A model generated the notes under the pieces. It was not told where the DNA came from. It did not search any database and worked only from the letters and a program-made list of their open reading frames with translations. From the NCBI GenBank assembly GCA_001939145.1, contig LSRX01000794.1, positions 1-64,000 of the forward strand: a stretch of DNA of 64,000 bases, given 5' to 3'. The translations under genes were made by a program, and so were the position numbers. Below are positions 1-10,242 of this stretch, one piece after another. Position 1 is the first letter of the stretch. Each line of letters opens with the position of its first letter. This DNA is from Symbiodinium microadriaticum. Its lineage: Eukaryota; Sar; Dinophyceae; Suessiales; Symbiodiniaceae.

Positions 1-934
1 CCGCGACGCTACCCCCTTCGACAACAAACCCAAACCCTAAGGCCCTATAAATCCTAAACTCAAAACCCTAAAACAGATCCCGTACAGAAACCCTCTACTG
101 GTAGAATCCATTCACAGGAACACTAAAACCCTCAACCATTTCAACTCTCGGAGGCCTGGCGTCATGGCGGAGTTTGCCATCTATGGCTTTGCGGCGCCGG
201 TAGAGGCCAAAGAGATTGGTGTCTCAAAAGGAATCGGGGGTGATAACGGGCCAGTTAGGGGGCCCCGTATAGGGCCCTGTCAGGGTAATTGGGGTCTGGG
301 GTCTCGGAATAGGATGCAGTGTTTTGCGGCATGTCAACGCACTATCTTCAATGTTACAGAGTTTTGGTCGTTGTGGCATCTTAGGGCCGCCCACCCCTAC
401 AAAAACGTAAAGCAAATACACCTTGACCTTGCTCAACCCGAAACCCTATAGAACCCTTCCTCAACCCGGTGGTTCCTTTCCGGTTGAGAGGACATCCAGT
501 CAAGGGGGTCCTTTGGTCCTGCTGTGACTACGACTACTGGCTTCTTCCTCGAAGTCCGTATACGAAGAGCCTTCAGAGCTTCTACATGCTACCCATAGAG
601 TTTCCATTGTAGGGTTATAGCTTGTAGGATCCTAAGTATAGAGCTGGGTTAAACCACGAAAGGAATGCTAAATGTGAAACTGACTGGTTAAACTAAAGAA
701 GGAACTAGAATGGAGACTTTAGGAAGCACTGAGAAGGCCCTCGACACCTCATAACCTAAACCCCTAAACCATCGATCCTAAACCCTACACCCTAAACGCG
801 TAAACCCCTAAACCCGGAAAGCCCCAAAACCATCGATCCTAAACCCTAAATCCTAAAAGCCTAAAGCCCTAAAAGATCGACCCTAAACCCTAAACCCTAA
901 AAGGAAAAACCCGTAAAGCCCTAAACCATCGATC

Positions 935-1243
935 CTAAACCCTAATAATAAACCCTAAAAGCAAAGTATGTACTCTTCGGGCACATGGACCCTGAGGGAA
1001 AGCCAACATGTAAAATTGCGCAAGTTCAGCGGTTGGGGGATGTCCCCTCTCCCGGAGTAGTTCCGTACTGCAGCAGGTGCCCGCGAAGACGCCCACTGCA
1101 TCAGCAAACGCATTCTTCTTCGAGATGGGCTTCAACTCCTCTTCAACGACGCCTGGCTGAACTAACTTGAAGACCTTCGTGTCAGAGCGGAGTGAGTAGA
1201 AACCCAACATTTGTGACGAGCGGCTCTCCGTTTCGGCAGACAC
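935..1243 (-). CDS. possible coding fragment, unknown (weak)
   Basis: A 102-residue minus-strand frame. Its middle (about 1000-1175) has ordinary protein composition, with runs such as VFKLVQPGVVEEELKPISKK and NAFADAVGVFAG, unlike the repeat-driven frames nearby. The outer part runs into CCCTAAA repeats, so the start and end are not real. It would be the only minus-strand coding piece in the window. I do not recognise a family; it may be an old gene fragment or chance. Confidence 0.2.
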   Translation of the reverse strand: MSAETESRSSQMLGFYSLRSDTKVFKLVQPGVVEEELKPISKKNAFADAVGVFAGTCCSTELLRERGHPPTAELAQFYMLAFPQGPCARRVHTLLLGFIIRV

Positions 1244-2694
1244 GAGACGAGAAACCCTGTAGGTGCATTTCTCCGTCCGGCTGGTGTATGCCTGTACCTC
1301 TATACCTCTTCCTCTACCTCTACTCTACAGAACATGAGCATGTTGTGTGTGTGTGTGAGTGCACGCACCTGTGTGGCGCATGGTTCGGCTGACCGAGGGA
1401 TGATCGCCCAGCAGCCGCTTTCATCCAGGCCGTTTCGCGCAGGGACCTGCAATCTCTTTATCCCATAGATTGAACAAGGTAACTGTCAGTGGTCGCTCTA
1501 TTCTTCAGAATCCAGCACGTTAAACAGCGCATCCTCACAGCAGTCGACCATGCGTGGGCAGGATTAGATGTAGATCTAGGATTTAGGGGGAGTTCTCATC
1601 AAAGATTTGCACATCTTCAAACCAGATCTAGAAGGCAAGTGGATTCACTTCTGCAGCAGCAACTACGTAGGACTTATTGCGAGAGCTTGAGGCTCCGACC
1701 CAGTTCCGGTTCGCAGAGCTGAAATCCTGCACCTTTGGTTTATTTCGGGAAGGTTCTACGACCTAATTCGAGCCCCAGCTGCCTAACGTCTCAGTGCACA
1801 TGTTCGTGTCAATTGACATGTCTTTGTGCCGACCCCATGTGTCATCCATAGCTGTCAGTTGAGCCCGGATTACCAACACCTTGTGCGCCAGCTCTGCTGC
1901 CTTAACCCCCCCCCCCCCAATTTTGGATGCCACACTGGGAACAAACCTCCAACCCCCTGAGGCTTTCGCCTAGAGGAGTTACCCTTTACTTGGACGCTTT
2001 GCGCAGAGAATCTCCCTGACGAGGCTCCGCCCGTCCGGGCCTTGAAGAATGCAAAGGTGGACTACGCCACCACAATTATCGGCAAGGAGCTTCACTGTGC
2101 TCTTGGATCGATGACGGTGTTGATCTTGATATTGATGACGTGTGTCACGATGCATGACTTACAGCTACTTGTAGTATCTTGTAGTGAGCTCAGACCGGCA
2201 ATCCGCGTTTGCATGGGCAGTCAACTTCGCACAAATGCATGTTGCAAGATGAGAGCTTACGAACAGGAGAATTTGGTACAGTTCCGCTTGGAGACGATCA
2301 CGTACATCCCATCAGGCCTGCTCACTGGAGCGTTTCTAGGTGCATTTGGCTCCATTCCTCTACAGGTGAGAGACAGAGAATCAAAGACGCAGAGTGATGC
2401 ATAGCCCGTACTGGTAGCGCCAAGTAGGGTCCAAGGGCATCTCCTGATCGCAGGCGGAGGCATCGAGATTACTGTACCTGAAGGCACGAAGGGCAGCTCG
2501 AGCAAAAGAAGCCAAAAATCCCCAAAAGGGTGCATTATCTATTTATGCCACTATATTCGCAGCGGCAGTCATGAGGATAATGGCCTGTCGTATAGCAGTG
2601 AACGCTGTGAAAGCTGCAGTTAACCATGCACAAGTTTGTACAGTAGCAATACTACGCCTGGAGACTTTCAGGCAAAAAGGTTTTAGACACACAG

Positions 2695-2731
2695 GCACAC
2701 ACACACACACACGCACACACACACACACACA

Positions 2732-2765
<34 letters not shown>

Positions 2766-2795
2766 TATGTGTGTGTGTGTGTGTGTCTGTGTATA
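2695..2795. repeat. compound microsatellite (CA)n-(TA)n-(TG)n
   Basis: A CA tract runs into a TA tract and then a TG tract, so the whole block is close to self-complementary and could extrude as a hairpin. The same architecture recurs in the window. Confidence 0.9.
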
Positions 2796-3699
2796 TGTAG
2801 TGTATGTAGGCATGTGTGCATGTATGTGTATATTTGTGAGTTTCACTATCACAGAGCCTTTGGGCTGAAGCTGCAGAGTTTCTGCATCTTCTGGTGCAAA
2901 GACATCCGGCATTGCATGATCCGGCTTAGACATGTGCATAGGCAGACACATGTTCATGTGCTTGTTAATCCGGCATCTTTAAGAGATCACGACCTGCATC
3001 AATGGGTGTGTTTCATGGGCTGTACTTCGGAGGCGAGAAGTCGTTCTCGCCAGCTCTTGCTAGCGAAGAGTGTCCCTTTTTCAAAAATACTACCTTATAA
3101 GTGCCTTCGTCTCACACCATTGGTCCGTGTCATCTGGAAAAGTATTGCATCCGGATTCCTTATCAACCTTGCAGCATCCTCATCGTAGCCCTTGTACCTG
3201 GTGGTAACGCTTGCGAATCTGCGCAGATCTTCATGCTGCAGGGCAGGTAGTCTGGTCCTGGAGCTTACGTGCTCTGAAACTCCATCTGTGTTTATCTTTC
3301 GAAGAGCTAGGTGATCCGCTGTTTTGCAAAGCAATTTACTGCTAGGTAGGCTTGAATCGATTGCTGCTGGTACCGTACTTTGTTCAGACCTGTTGGGTGT
3401 TCTTCGACGGTCTTGTCCTTTCAAACCCTGTTATAAGCTCTACAGCACTGAGCCCTAAACCCTCGTTCGCGCTAATCCCTTAATCCCGACACAAATCTGT
3501 AAGCCCAGGCCTATAGCCCTAAGCCTAAACCTCAAATATTCTTGTAGAAGACTTACAGAACCCGAACAAAGTCGATCAGGTTCGCTAAAACCCTGCAGCG
3601 TAGATTCCCGCTTCGATTCCTTCATAACCCGTTTAATCCCCTTTCAATGAACCCCGTTACCATCAGCTTAAACCCTAGCCTAGACCCTTATAAGCCCTA

Positions 3700-4066
3700 C
3701 ACTAAAAGCCCCTAAACCGCCCTAAACCCTAAACAAAAAAACATACTAAACCCTAAACTGAAAAACCCCTAAACCGTCCTAAACCCTAAACAAAAAAAGC
3801 ATACTAAACCCTAAACAAAAAAAACTCCTAAAGCGCCCTAAACCCATGGGACCCTCTGAGCCAGGCTTCCAGGTGGAGCAGAACTGCGAGCTGGTGGCAG
3901 TGAGGCCGAGGGGTTCATCGGGGTATTGGGTTTTAGGGGGGTTTTAAGGTTTCAGGCTTTAGGGTTTAGGGTTTAGGGTCTAGGGTTATTGGGTTTCAGG
4001 GTCTAGGGTTTAGGGTTTAGGGTCTTTAGGGTTTCGGGTTTAGGGTTTAGGGGTCTAGGGTTTTTA
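3700..4066. repeat. telomere-like blocks, CCCTAAA left and TTTAGGG right
   Basis: Degenerate CCCTAAA motifs run to about 3845 and TTTAGGG motifs run from about 3945 to 4066. Between them is a 70-100 base unique segment with an exon-like reading frame. This is the inverted arrangement seen around most exons in the window. Confidence 0.85.
3873..3912 (+). CDS. possible exon, unknown protein
   Basis: A short open segment follows a good acceptor (cttccAG|G) and reads VEQNCELVAVRPR in phase 0. A GT donor lies at 3913-3914, just before the telomere-like block. It is flanked on both sides like the well-supported exons, but there is no known protein match and no linked exon nearby. Confidence rests on context alone. 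Confidence 0.35.
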
Positions 4067-4985
4067 ATGCGCTTGTGTTCGGTTCTGAAGAGTTTGTTTG
4101 GGGGGTTCCTGGTGAAGGCTTTCGATCTTAAGGGTTACCATAAGGTCTCCTGGACTTAGAAGGGATTCACAGCCTACATTGGGTTTTCATATGGCAGGCT
4201 TCCGTTTTCAGGCTTCCTAGACTTGGTCTGCAAGGTTTTTTTCATGTGGGGACTAGATAAGGGGAAACTACAATTGAGGGAAACGATAGGTGCTAAAAAT
4301 ATAAAAGGAGATCATAGGGCTTAGTACAAGGGATGCTGTAGGGGCTCTCGGGGATATGCTAGGGTTACTATCTGGGAGACTAGAGCGATACTATAGAAGC
4401 TTGAATTATCAGCAAGTTTACTCCTTGGAAGGATAATGCCCTTTACCCCAAAACCCTGTTCGGATTATCAAGGTCCCTTGTATCCAGCACAGCTTCAACT
4501 TCGGAAGGCGTTTTGTAGCATAGGGTTTAGGGTTTGGAATTGGGATGCTGAGGGTTTTAGGATTTCAGGGCTCAGAGTTTAGGGTCAAGCTTCGGAACGG
4601 GGTTGCAGGCATGAGGCTGTGGGTTGAGACGAAGGGTCTTGGAGGGTTTATGTACGGCTTGAGGCTTGAAGGTTCAGGAAGGCGCGTCTTTTGGGTAACA
4701 CTTACCCTAAGGGTCCAAGTACCTACTAATCATATACTCTTTGGAATACTAACCTATACCACACTACTACCCGTAGCCCAAGTACATGATTTTTAGGTCC
4801 TTTGGATCCTGAGGGTTAGTTAGCAACCGAAAACAGCTCCCGTTCCGAAATATCAAAAACGCCCAAGGAAGGGCGTTCCAGCAAAGAAGTCCAAGCTTAT
4901 CTCAGAGTTGACTGCCTGGTGCAGCCAACCCCAAACCCAACGTCTTCTTGTTATCATTATGGTTCCCTAAGTTCCCTAACTCTCC

Positions 4986-5042
4986 AGGTACCTACTATAT
5001 AGGGCCCTAGGGGCTCTAGTACCCTATATAGTAGGTACCTGG
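4986..5042. repeat. short palindrome
   Basis: CCAGGTACCTACTATATAGG on the left is matched by its complement on the right (CCTATATAGTAGGTACCTGG), with a spacer of about 17 bases. It could form a 20-base-pair stem. No second copy was seen in the window. Confidence 0.85.
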
Positions 5043-5887
5043 GGGGTTAGGGTTCTTGTCGATCTGAGAAGTTTTCTCCGCGCCGTCTTGATCCGACACG
5101 CCCATGACTATTCGGATCCTCCAACTTCACGCCTTTTTTAATGTCGGGCAAAGGCTGACGTCTTTTCTCCCAAGTCCCATGTGCCGTACCCTCGTACACC
5201 CGAATTCCTGAGACCTCCATGCCAAGCCCTGTGCCCTCGGCCATGGGGAGAACACAGAGCTATCGGGCCATTCATACAGTATGATACAATAGAAGACTAT
5301 GCTATGCACTACGGTACTATGTTACATTAGATTGCACTATGGGATGTCCTGAGCAAGGACCGCAGCTTCTGGGCAGTGCTTTCCCAGAGGCTTCGGCCCT
5401 TGAGCCTTGACCCCGAACCCATGACACGTGGCAGAGAGTGCAGTTCAAGTTGAGCGAGCCACGGCCCTTAGAACCCCAAACCCGGAACCCCACACCCTTA
5501 AACCCGAACCTCAAACCCTGAACCCTAAAAAGGCTTGCATGAAGTCCCCAAGCCCTAAACCCAAAGCCCCAAGCCACAACCCTAAACCTAATAACCCGAT
5601 GATCCCTGAACCGGTTTAGGGTTTAGGGTTTAGCATTGGCCAGGGATCCAATGGCGCCACCTCCACCTGAGGGCGTGAGCTGCGAGGCGTGCGGGTTGTC
5701 TTTATGCAGGGTAGGGCCTAGGGCTTACGGGGCTTATAGAGGGGTTTCGGGTTTGTTTTTGGGGTGCCCATTGCCCTAAACCCTAAACCCCTAAACCCCA
5801 AAACCCCCAAAACCCTAAAGTCATAGCAGTCTTGTGCTTTGGGGTGGGGACCTTTTTGGGTCCTGGGCCTGGCCAAGAGCGCCTTTA

Positions 5888-6122
5888 GGGACTTTCCGAA
5901 AATTCGGGGTACCTTATTTTGGGGTTTAGGGTTTTAGGGTTTTAGGGTTTATAGGGTTTTAGGGTTTAGGGTCTAGGGTTAAGGGGTACCTTATTTTGGG
6001 GTCCTTACAATAAGGATCTTACTATTTAGGGTACTATATTAGGGTCCCCTATGTTGGGGTCCTTAGAATAAGGATCCTACTATTTAGGGTACTATATTAG
6101 CCCTATTTTCGGAAAACCCCCT
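5888..6122. mobile_element. small inverted-repeat element, family 2, copy A
   Basis: The left end GGGACTTTCCGAAAATTCGG matches, in reverse complement, the right end around CCCTATTTTCGGAAAACCCC. Inside, a unit of about 70 bases (ggggtccttaNaataaggat ... gggtactatatta) is present twice. It has no coding capacity. Related copies lie at 41637-41757 and 45321-45405, consistent with a MITE-like family. Confidence 0.75.
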
Positions 6123-6449
6123 ATTCTGATGTGAGACTTGAAATTCCCCAAGACTGCAGCGGGGACGGCAGTCATCGGAAACCTCTGGGCCTGAGTCTGT
6201 CATGTGCTGCGGTTTAGGCTTGGCAGCCTAGGGTGAGGGCTGAGGAGTGTTGAAGGGTGCCACCTGAAGCCCAACCGTCTGAACCGTGAACCCGAAACCC
6301 TCAACCCTGAGCCTTATAGTCCTAAACCCCATAAGTCCCTATAACCCCTAAGCCCCTGAACCCTAAACCCCTGAACCCCTACACCCTGCCCTCAGGCCTA
6401 AAGCCCTAAGCCCCTAAGCCCCTAAACTCCTTTAATGTGCCTTCTCGAG

Positions 6450-7593
6450 GCCTTCTTCGACAGCACCATCGGCTTGCAGGGATCCCAGCATTCATGGTAA
6501 GGGTTTAAGGCTTATGGGGTTTAGGGATTAGGGCCTGAGGGTTTAGGGCCTTAGGGTTCAAGGCTTAGGGTTTAGGGTTTAAGTTATTTGGCTTTAGGGT
6601 TTCTGGGGTCCCAGCGACAGAGCACGTGGGTTCTGGGATAGATTGCAGAAAGGCCCTAAGGCTCGATCCTGTTATCATGCACTTCATGACTTTGAGTTTA
6701 GGGTTTGTTTTTAGGGTTTAGTGTTTGGGGTTTAGGGTTTAGGGTTTAGGGTTTGTTTTTAGGGTTTAGGGTTTGCTTTTAGGGTTTGGGGTTTGGGGTT
6801 TGGGGGGTTAGACGGGCCAGACGTTTGCATTTGGGTCTTTGGGGCCGTTCAAGCTCCATACCTGTAGCAGTGTCTTTATGCCTTGTGTTATACCACAGAA
6901 AGGAGGTTTGTGTGTGTGTGTGTCTCTCTGTCTCTGTGTGTGTGTGTATATGCGTGTGCGTGTGTGTGTGTGTGTGTAGGTGTGTGTAGGAACTGATGCA
7001 TATTAGTTGGGCTTTGGGCATGTAACCTCTCCAAAATACGATCCCGGACCCCTCTACCGTACCATACCATGCCGTACGCCCCCCTGAACCCCGAACCCTA
7101 AACCATTTTCCTTCCTGAGGAGTGGCCGGCTGATTCTGCGACTCCGAGCTGGGCCTCTGGGTCTGTCGGCTGGGATCTCGGGCGTTGGTTCCAAAAGGCA
7201 CAGTGCAAGCGTCAGAGCATACTGTTGATGATATAAATCCTGCATTACCTTAAGGACCCTAAACTATGGGAATCATGGTATATTCCTTATTGTGGGTCAT
7301 GCAGGATGTATATCATCAACCGTAGTGGTATCTGCCATCCGTGGTTCCGCAGGCCAGGACGATTATTGCATGGTGTCTGACCTGTTTCGTGCATTCCCGT
7401 GGTCTGCTCGTCGATGACATCTGCAATGTAGATCTCTGGTTGATGAACCGGTGAGCACCCTCTCAGAATAAGAGTCATATGTATAGGGGTACGAGCAGTG
7501 TGGCCCTTGAAGGAAGGGCAGGAATCCTTCAAATTGTACAAAGTAGCTGCCAGAACAAACATCCAGAGTCCCCGAAAAAGAACAAGAATAGTC

Positions 7594-7627
<34 letters not shown>

Positions 7628-9687
7628 GAAGAAAAATAAGAACAAGAATAGTACACAGAACAGCATAATAACAATCGTCGCAATAATCATCGCAATAGTA
7701 CCTCGCAACACTGTAAACCCCTAACCCCTAAACCCCCTGAACCCCCTGAACCCCGGAATCCTAAACGGGATGCCCTGAGGCCAACCACCACGCCTTCGCC
7801 GTCTTGGCCGAGAACCCGCAGGCTTGGCCCAGACTCGAGCTCGCCAGGGCTGACAGGAAGGTAGCCGAAGGTAGGGATTAGGGTTTAGGGTTTGGGGTTT
7901 GGGGATTAGGGTTTAGGGTTTGGGGATTAGGGTTTAGGGTTTGGGGATTAGGGTTTAGGGTTTGTTTTTAGGGTTTAGGGTTTGTTTTTAGGGTTTAGGG
8001 TTTGGGGTTATGATACAGAGGATACTATAAATAAAAGGGAAGCTCGAATTACAAGGCTTGTTTGAAGGGACACCATAAGGGTTACTATGCCATCCCGCAC
8101 AATTGCCGATACTATTTCTTAGGGTGTTCTACTACCTGATCATGCTGTCATATACCCAGTATCATGGCCCCTATATTTTAGCTGATTCTGAAACTGCGCT
8201 TACTTCGAAAACACAGGAAGTAGAAGAAGTGCTCGTATTCTTGTTGTTGCTCTGTTCTCGCGAGCGACGTAAATTCCAGGTTGCTTTGGCATGACCGCTA
8301 GTTAGGTCGTTACTACTGCAGTGTCTAGTAATGAGGAGCCGTCGTGGCAGCACTTTTTTCTTAGCACTGTGACAACAGAACACGAAAAGACCATCGGAAG
8401 CCCGTCCTGTCTCCAGTCTGCTTAATCGTAAGATCGTGTCTCACTGGAAGCTGCTGCCTTGTTCGAAGACGACGGTGCTGAACTACCCTACAAGTGGGAC
8501 CGGCAACCTGGAGTGTGGTCGCAGCCTCAGAGACTCTCCCTAGACCCTGGGCGCTCAAGTACGAAGCCATGCAAGCTCCGAGCCAGTAAGCTGCCAGGTG
8601 CTTGGGCGTCGGTGCGTTCATGTACTGATAGGGGTCTCGCGGGATGCTGGTATGTCATGGAGCTGGGGTGCTACCTTGTAGAGCTCTTGGGATTCAAGCA
8701 CTGTTCTTTCAGTCTTCCTTTTTGTCATAGAATACACAGCCTAAATGACGATCTAAATGACGATGCTGAGCAAGCGTGTCCAAGGCACCTTCATCTGCTG
8801 GATCTTCGAGTCCTTCGAGACCATCGCCAACATCACGAATCCGTCGCAGAAGTCTCAGATGTCTCCAATCCGGGTGCACGGTTTATTGATTCAGAATATG
8901 CACGTCCGAATCTTCTGAAAAGCTCTACAACTGCCCTCAGTTTGGGCCCCCCATCGCTTGGCGGCACCTTACGCACATGTAACCGTGTTTTCGTAGTCGT
9001 GGATGTGGCCGGGGTGGACGATATTTTGGTGCCCTGTCTAGGTTGAGTGCTTGTGGATGTGGTTGGAGTAGACGCTATCATTGGTTCCGGCATGCACTTC
9101 CTGGCACGCACACAGCAAATTGCACTGCTTGTGCGGCTGCGGATGTCGTATTGTGAGGGGTAGTTATTACCGTGAATGCGTTGAAGGGCTGCTGGCAATC
9201 GATAAGGGGTGGAGGTACAGCTTGCCTGATGACGAACTTGCGCTTGTTTTCACGTGGCTGCAGAGCTCATGCCTCATAGCCGGAGATGAAGTGTCGTTGG
9301 GATGCCCGGTACATCAACGGGTGCTAGAATATGTTACAGCTTTTAACCTATCGCCCTTTCTTTTCTATTCTAGGCAAGCCAGGCACTCATTCGAGGCGCG
9401 CTCAACCAGGTCAGCTCAGCTTCTTCCTAGCTCAAGCAGCTGCCTCGCTTGCAGCAAGCGCCTCCCGTACGCTGGAGTCGAAGCGTCCTCAATCGGAATC
9501 CAGGTGGCCTATGTCTATATCCTACAGACCTCAAAAAACCCGACAAATCGCCTAAACCCCAAACTTTGTAAGGCCTAAAAAGATCCCGACCGACGATACG
9601 CTGAGGACGAATCGGCTTGACTTCTCCACGGCGGCGCAGGGCTTCGACATCACCCGGCAGATGTTGGAGGCCTTTCATTCTCAGTTT
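6450..9687 (+). CDS. upstream exons of an unrecognised multi-exon gene
   Basis: Three segments look like true exons. 6450-6496 (AG|G acceptor, GTAAGG donor) reads AFFDSTIGLQGSQHS. 7780-7860 (AG|G, GTAGCC donor) reads ANHHAFAVLAENPQAW then PRLELARADRK. 9583-9687 (GTAAGT donor) starts IPTDDTLRTNRLDFSTAAQG and goes on FDITRQMLEAFHSQF. The last two are both phase 0 and join directly. A further candidate starts at 7120, but two frames are open there, so its reading is unclear. I do not recognise the family. The composition is that of an ordinary soluble protein. These exons probably belong to the gene continuing at 10243. Confidence 0.6.
6690..6812. repeat. telomere-like TTTAGGG block
   Basis: About ten TTTAGGG/TTTGGGG units, interrupted by GTTTGTTTTTAGGG variants. 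Confidence 0.9.
6907..6985. repeat. TG microsatellite
   Basis: An imperfect TG/TC run. Confidence 0.9.
7224..7320. mobile_element. small inverted-repeat element, family 1, copy 1
   Basis: 97 bases. The ends are near-perfect inverted repeats of about 24 bases, the left starting GTTGATGATATAAATCCTGC and the right ending GTATATCATCAAC. It is non-coding. Copies 2 and 3 lie at 24184-24292 and 51134-51231. Size, ends and copy number fit a MITE or snap-back element. Confidence 0.85.
7870..9582. other. intron or spacer
   Basis: TTTAGGG motifs run at 7873-8010. The rest is unique sequence with several modest open frames in conflicting phases and no recognisable motif. I support no gene here. Confidence 0.5.
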
Positions 9688-10242
9688 GTAAGTGTATGTA
9701 AGACACATACGGGGGGGGGTGGTGAGTTTACGGTTATTCTAGCTAAAGTATATCGGGCTCCAAAGCCCTATTCAAATTATTGAGGCTCCTTTGATGAGGT
9801 GTGTTGATGGAAAGGTAAGACGCATCTCGCAGGCCTCCAGCCCGCAAGAGAGTTTGGGCTTTAGGCTTCTTGTGAGGAGGGCCCGCAATTGCCAAACCCT
9901 AAACCCAAAACCCTAAAACCCTAAACCGCAATCCCTTCTTCACCACACGCCATTATATATATATATATATATATATATATACAAAAGCAGAAGCCTCTGT
10001 GCTTTGCAAATTCGCCTCGACTCTAAGCCCCCCAACCCCAAGTGGAGAGAGATGTTGGGGTCGGGGAGAGAAGCGGCGGCGCGAAGTGGATTGAAGCGTT
10101 GTCAACATCGGGCTGATCGGAGTGCCTGATGGAAGGTATGATAACGTATAACTTGAGGGAGTGACGCACGAGGTGATGAAGTAGCCAGATCTTTGATAAT
10201 AGAGGATCAGAAGACTTTCTGTGAAGCATGTTCATTTTCTAG

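Larger units (their letters stand above)
1..3872. other. spacer or intron with degenerate telomere-like motifs
   Basis: No gene is supported here. The stretch holds CCCTAAA-type blocks (about 20-65, 720-960, 3450-3540 and 3650-3845) and a CA/TA/TG microsatellite at 2695-2795. A minus-strand open frame at 935-1243 has a protein-like middle section and is listed separately. Confidence 0.6.
3913..6449. other. intron or spacer, mostly telomere-like motifs
   Basis: Contains TTTAGGG/CCCTAAA blocks, a perfect-looking palindrome at 4986-5042 and an inverted-repeat element at 5888-6122. An open segment at about 5652-5701 (MAPPPPEGVSCEACGLSLC) could be an exon with a CxxC pair, but its flanks do not settle it. 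Nothing else is supported. Confidence 0.55.

Noticed and set aside
1-960. A true chromosome end
   Set aside because: The motifs are degenerate, short and interrupted, and equal blocks occur throughout the window.
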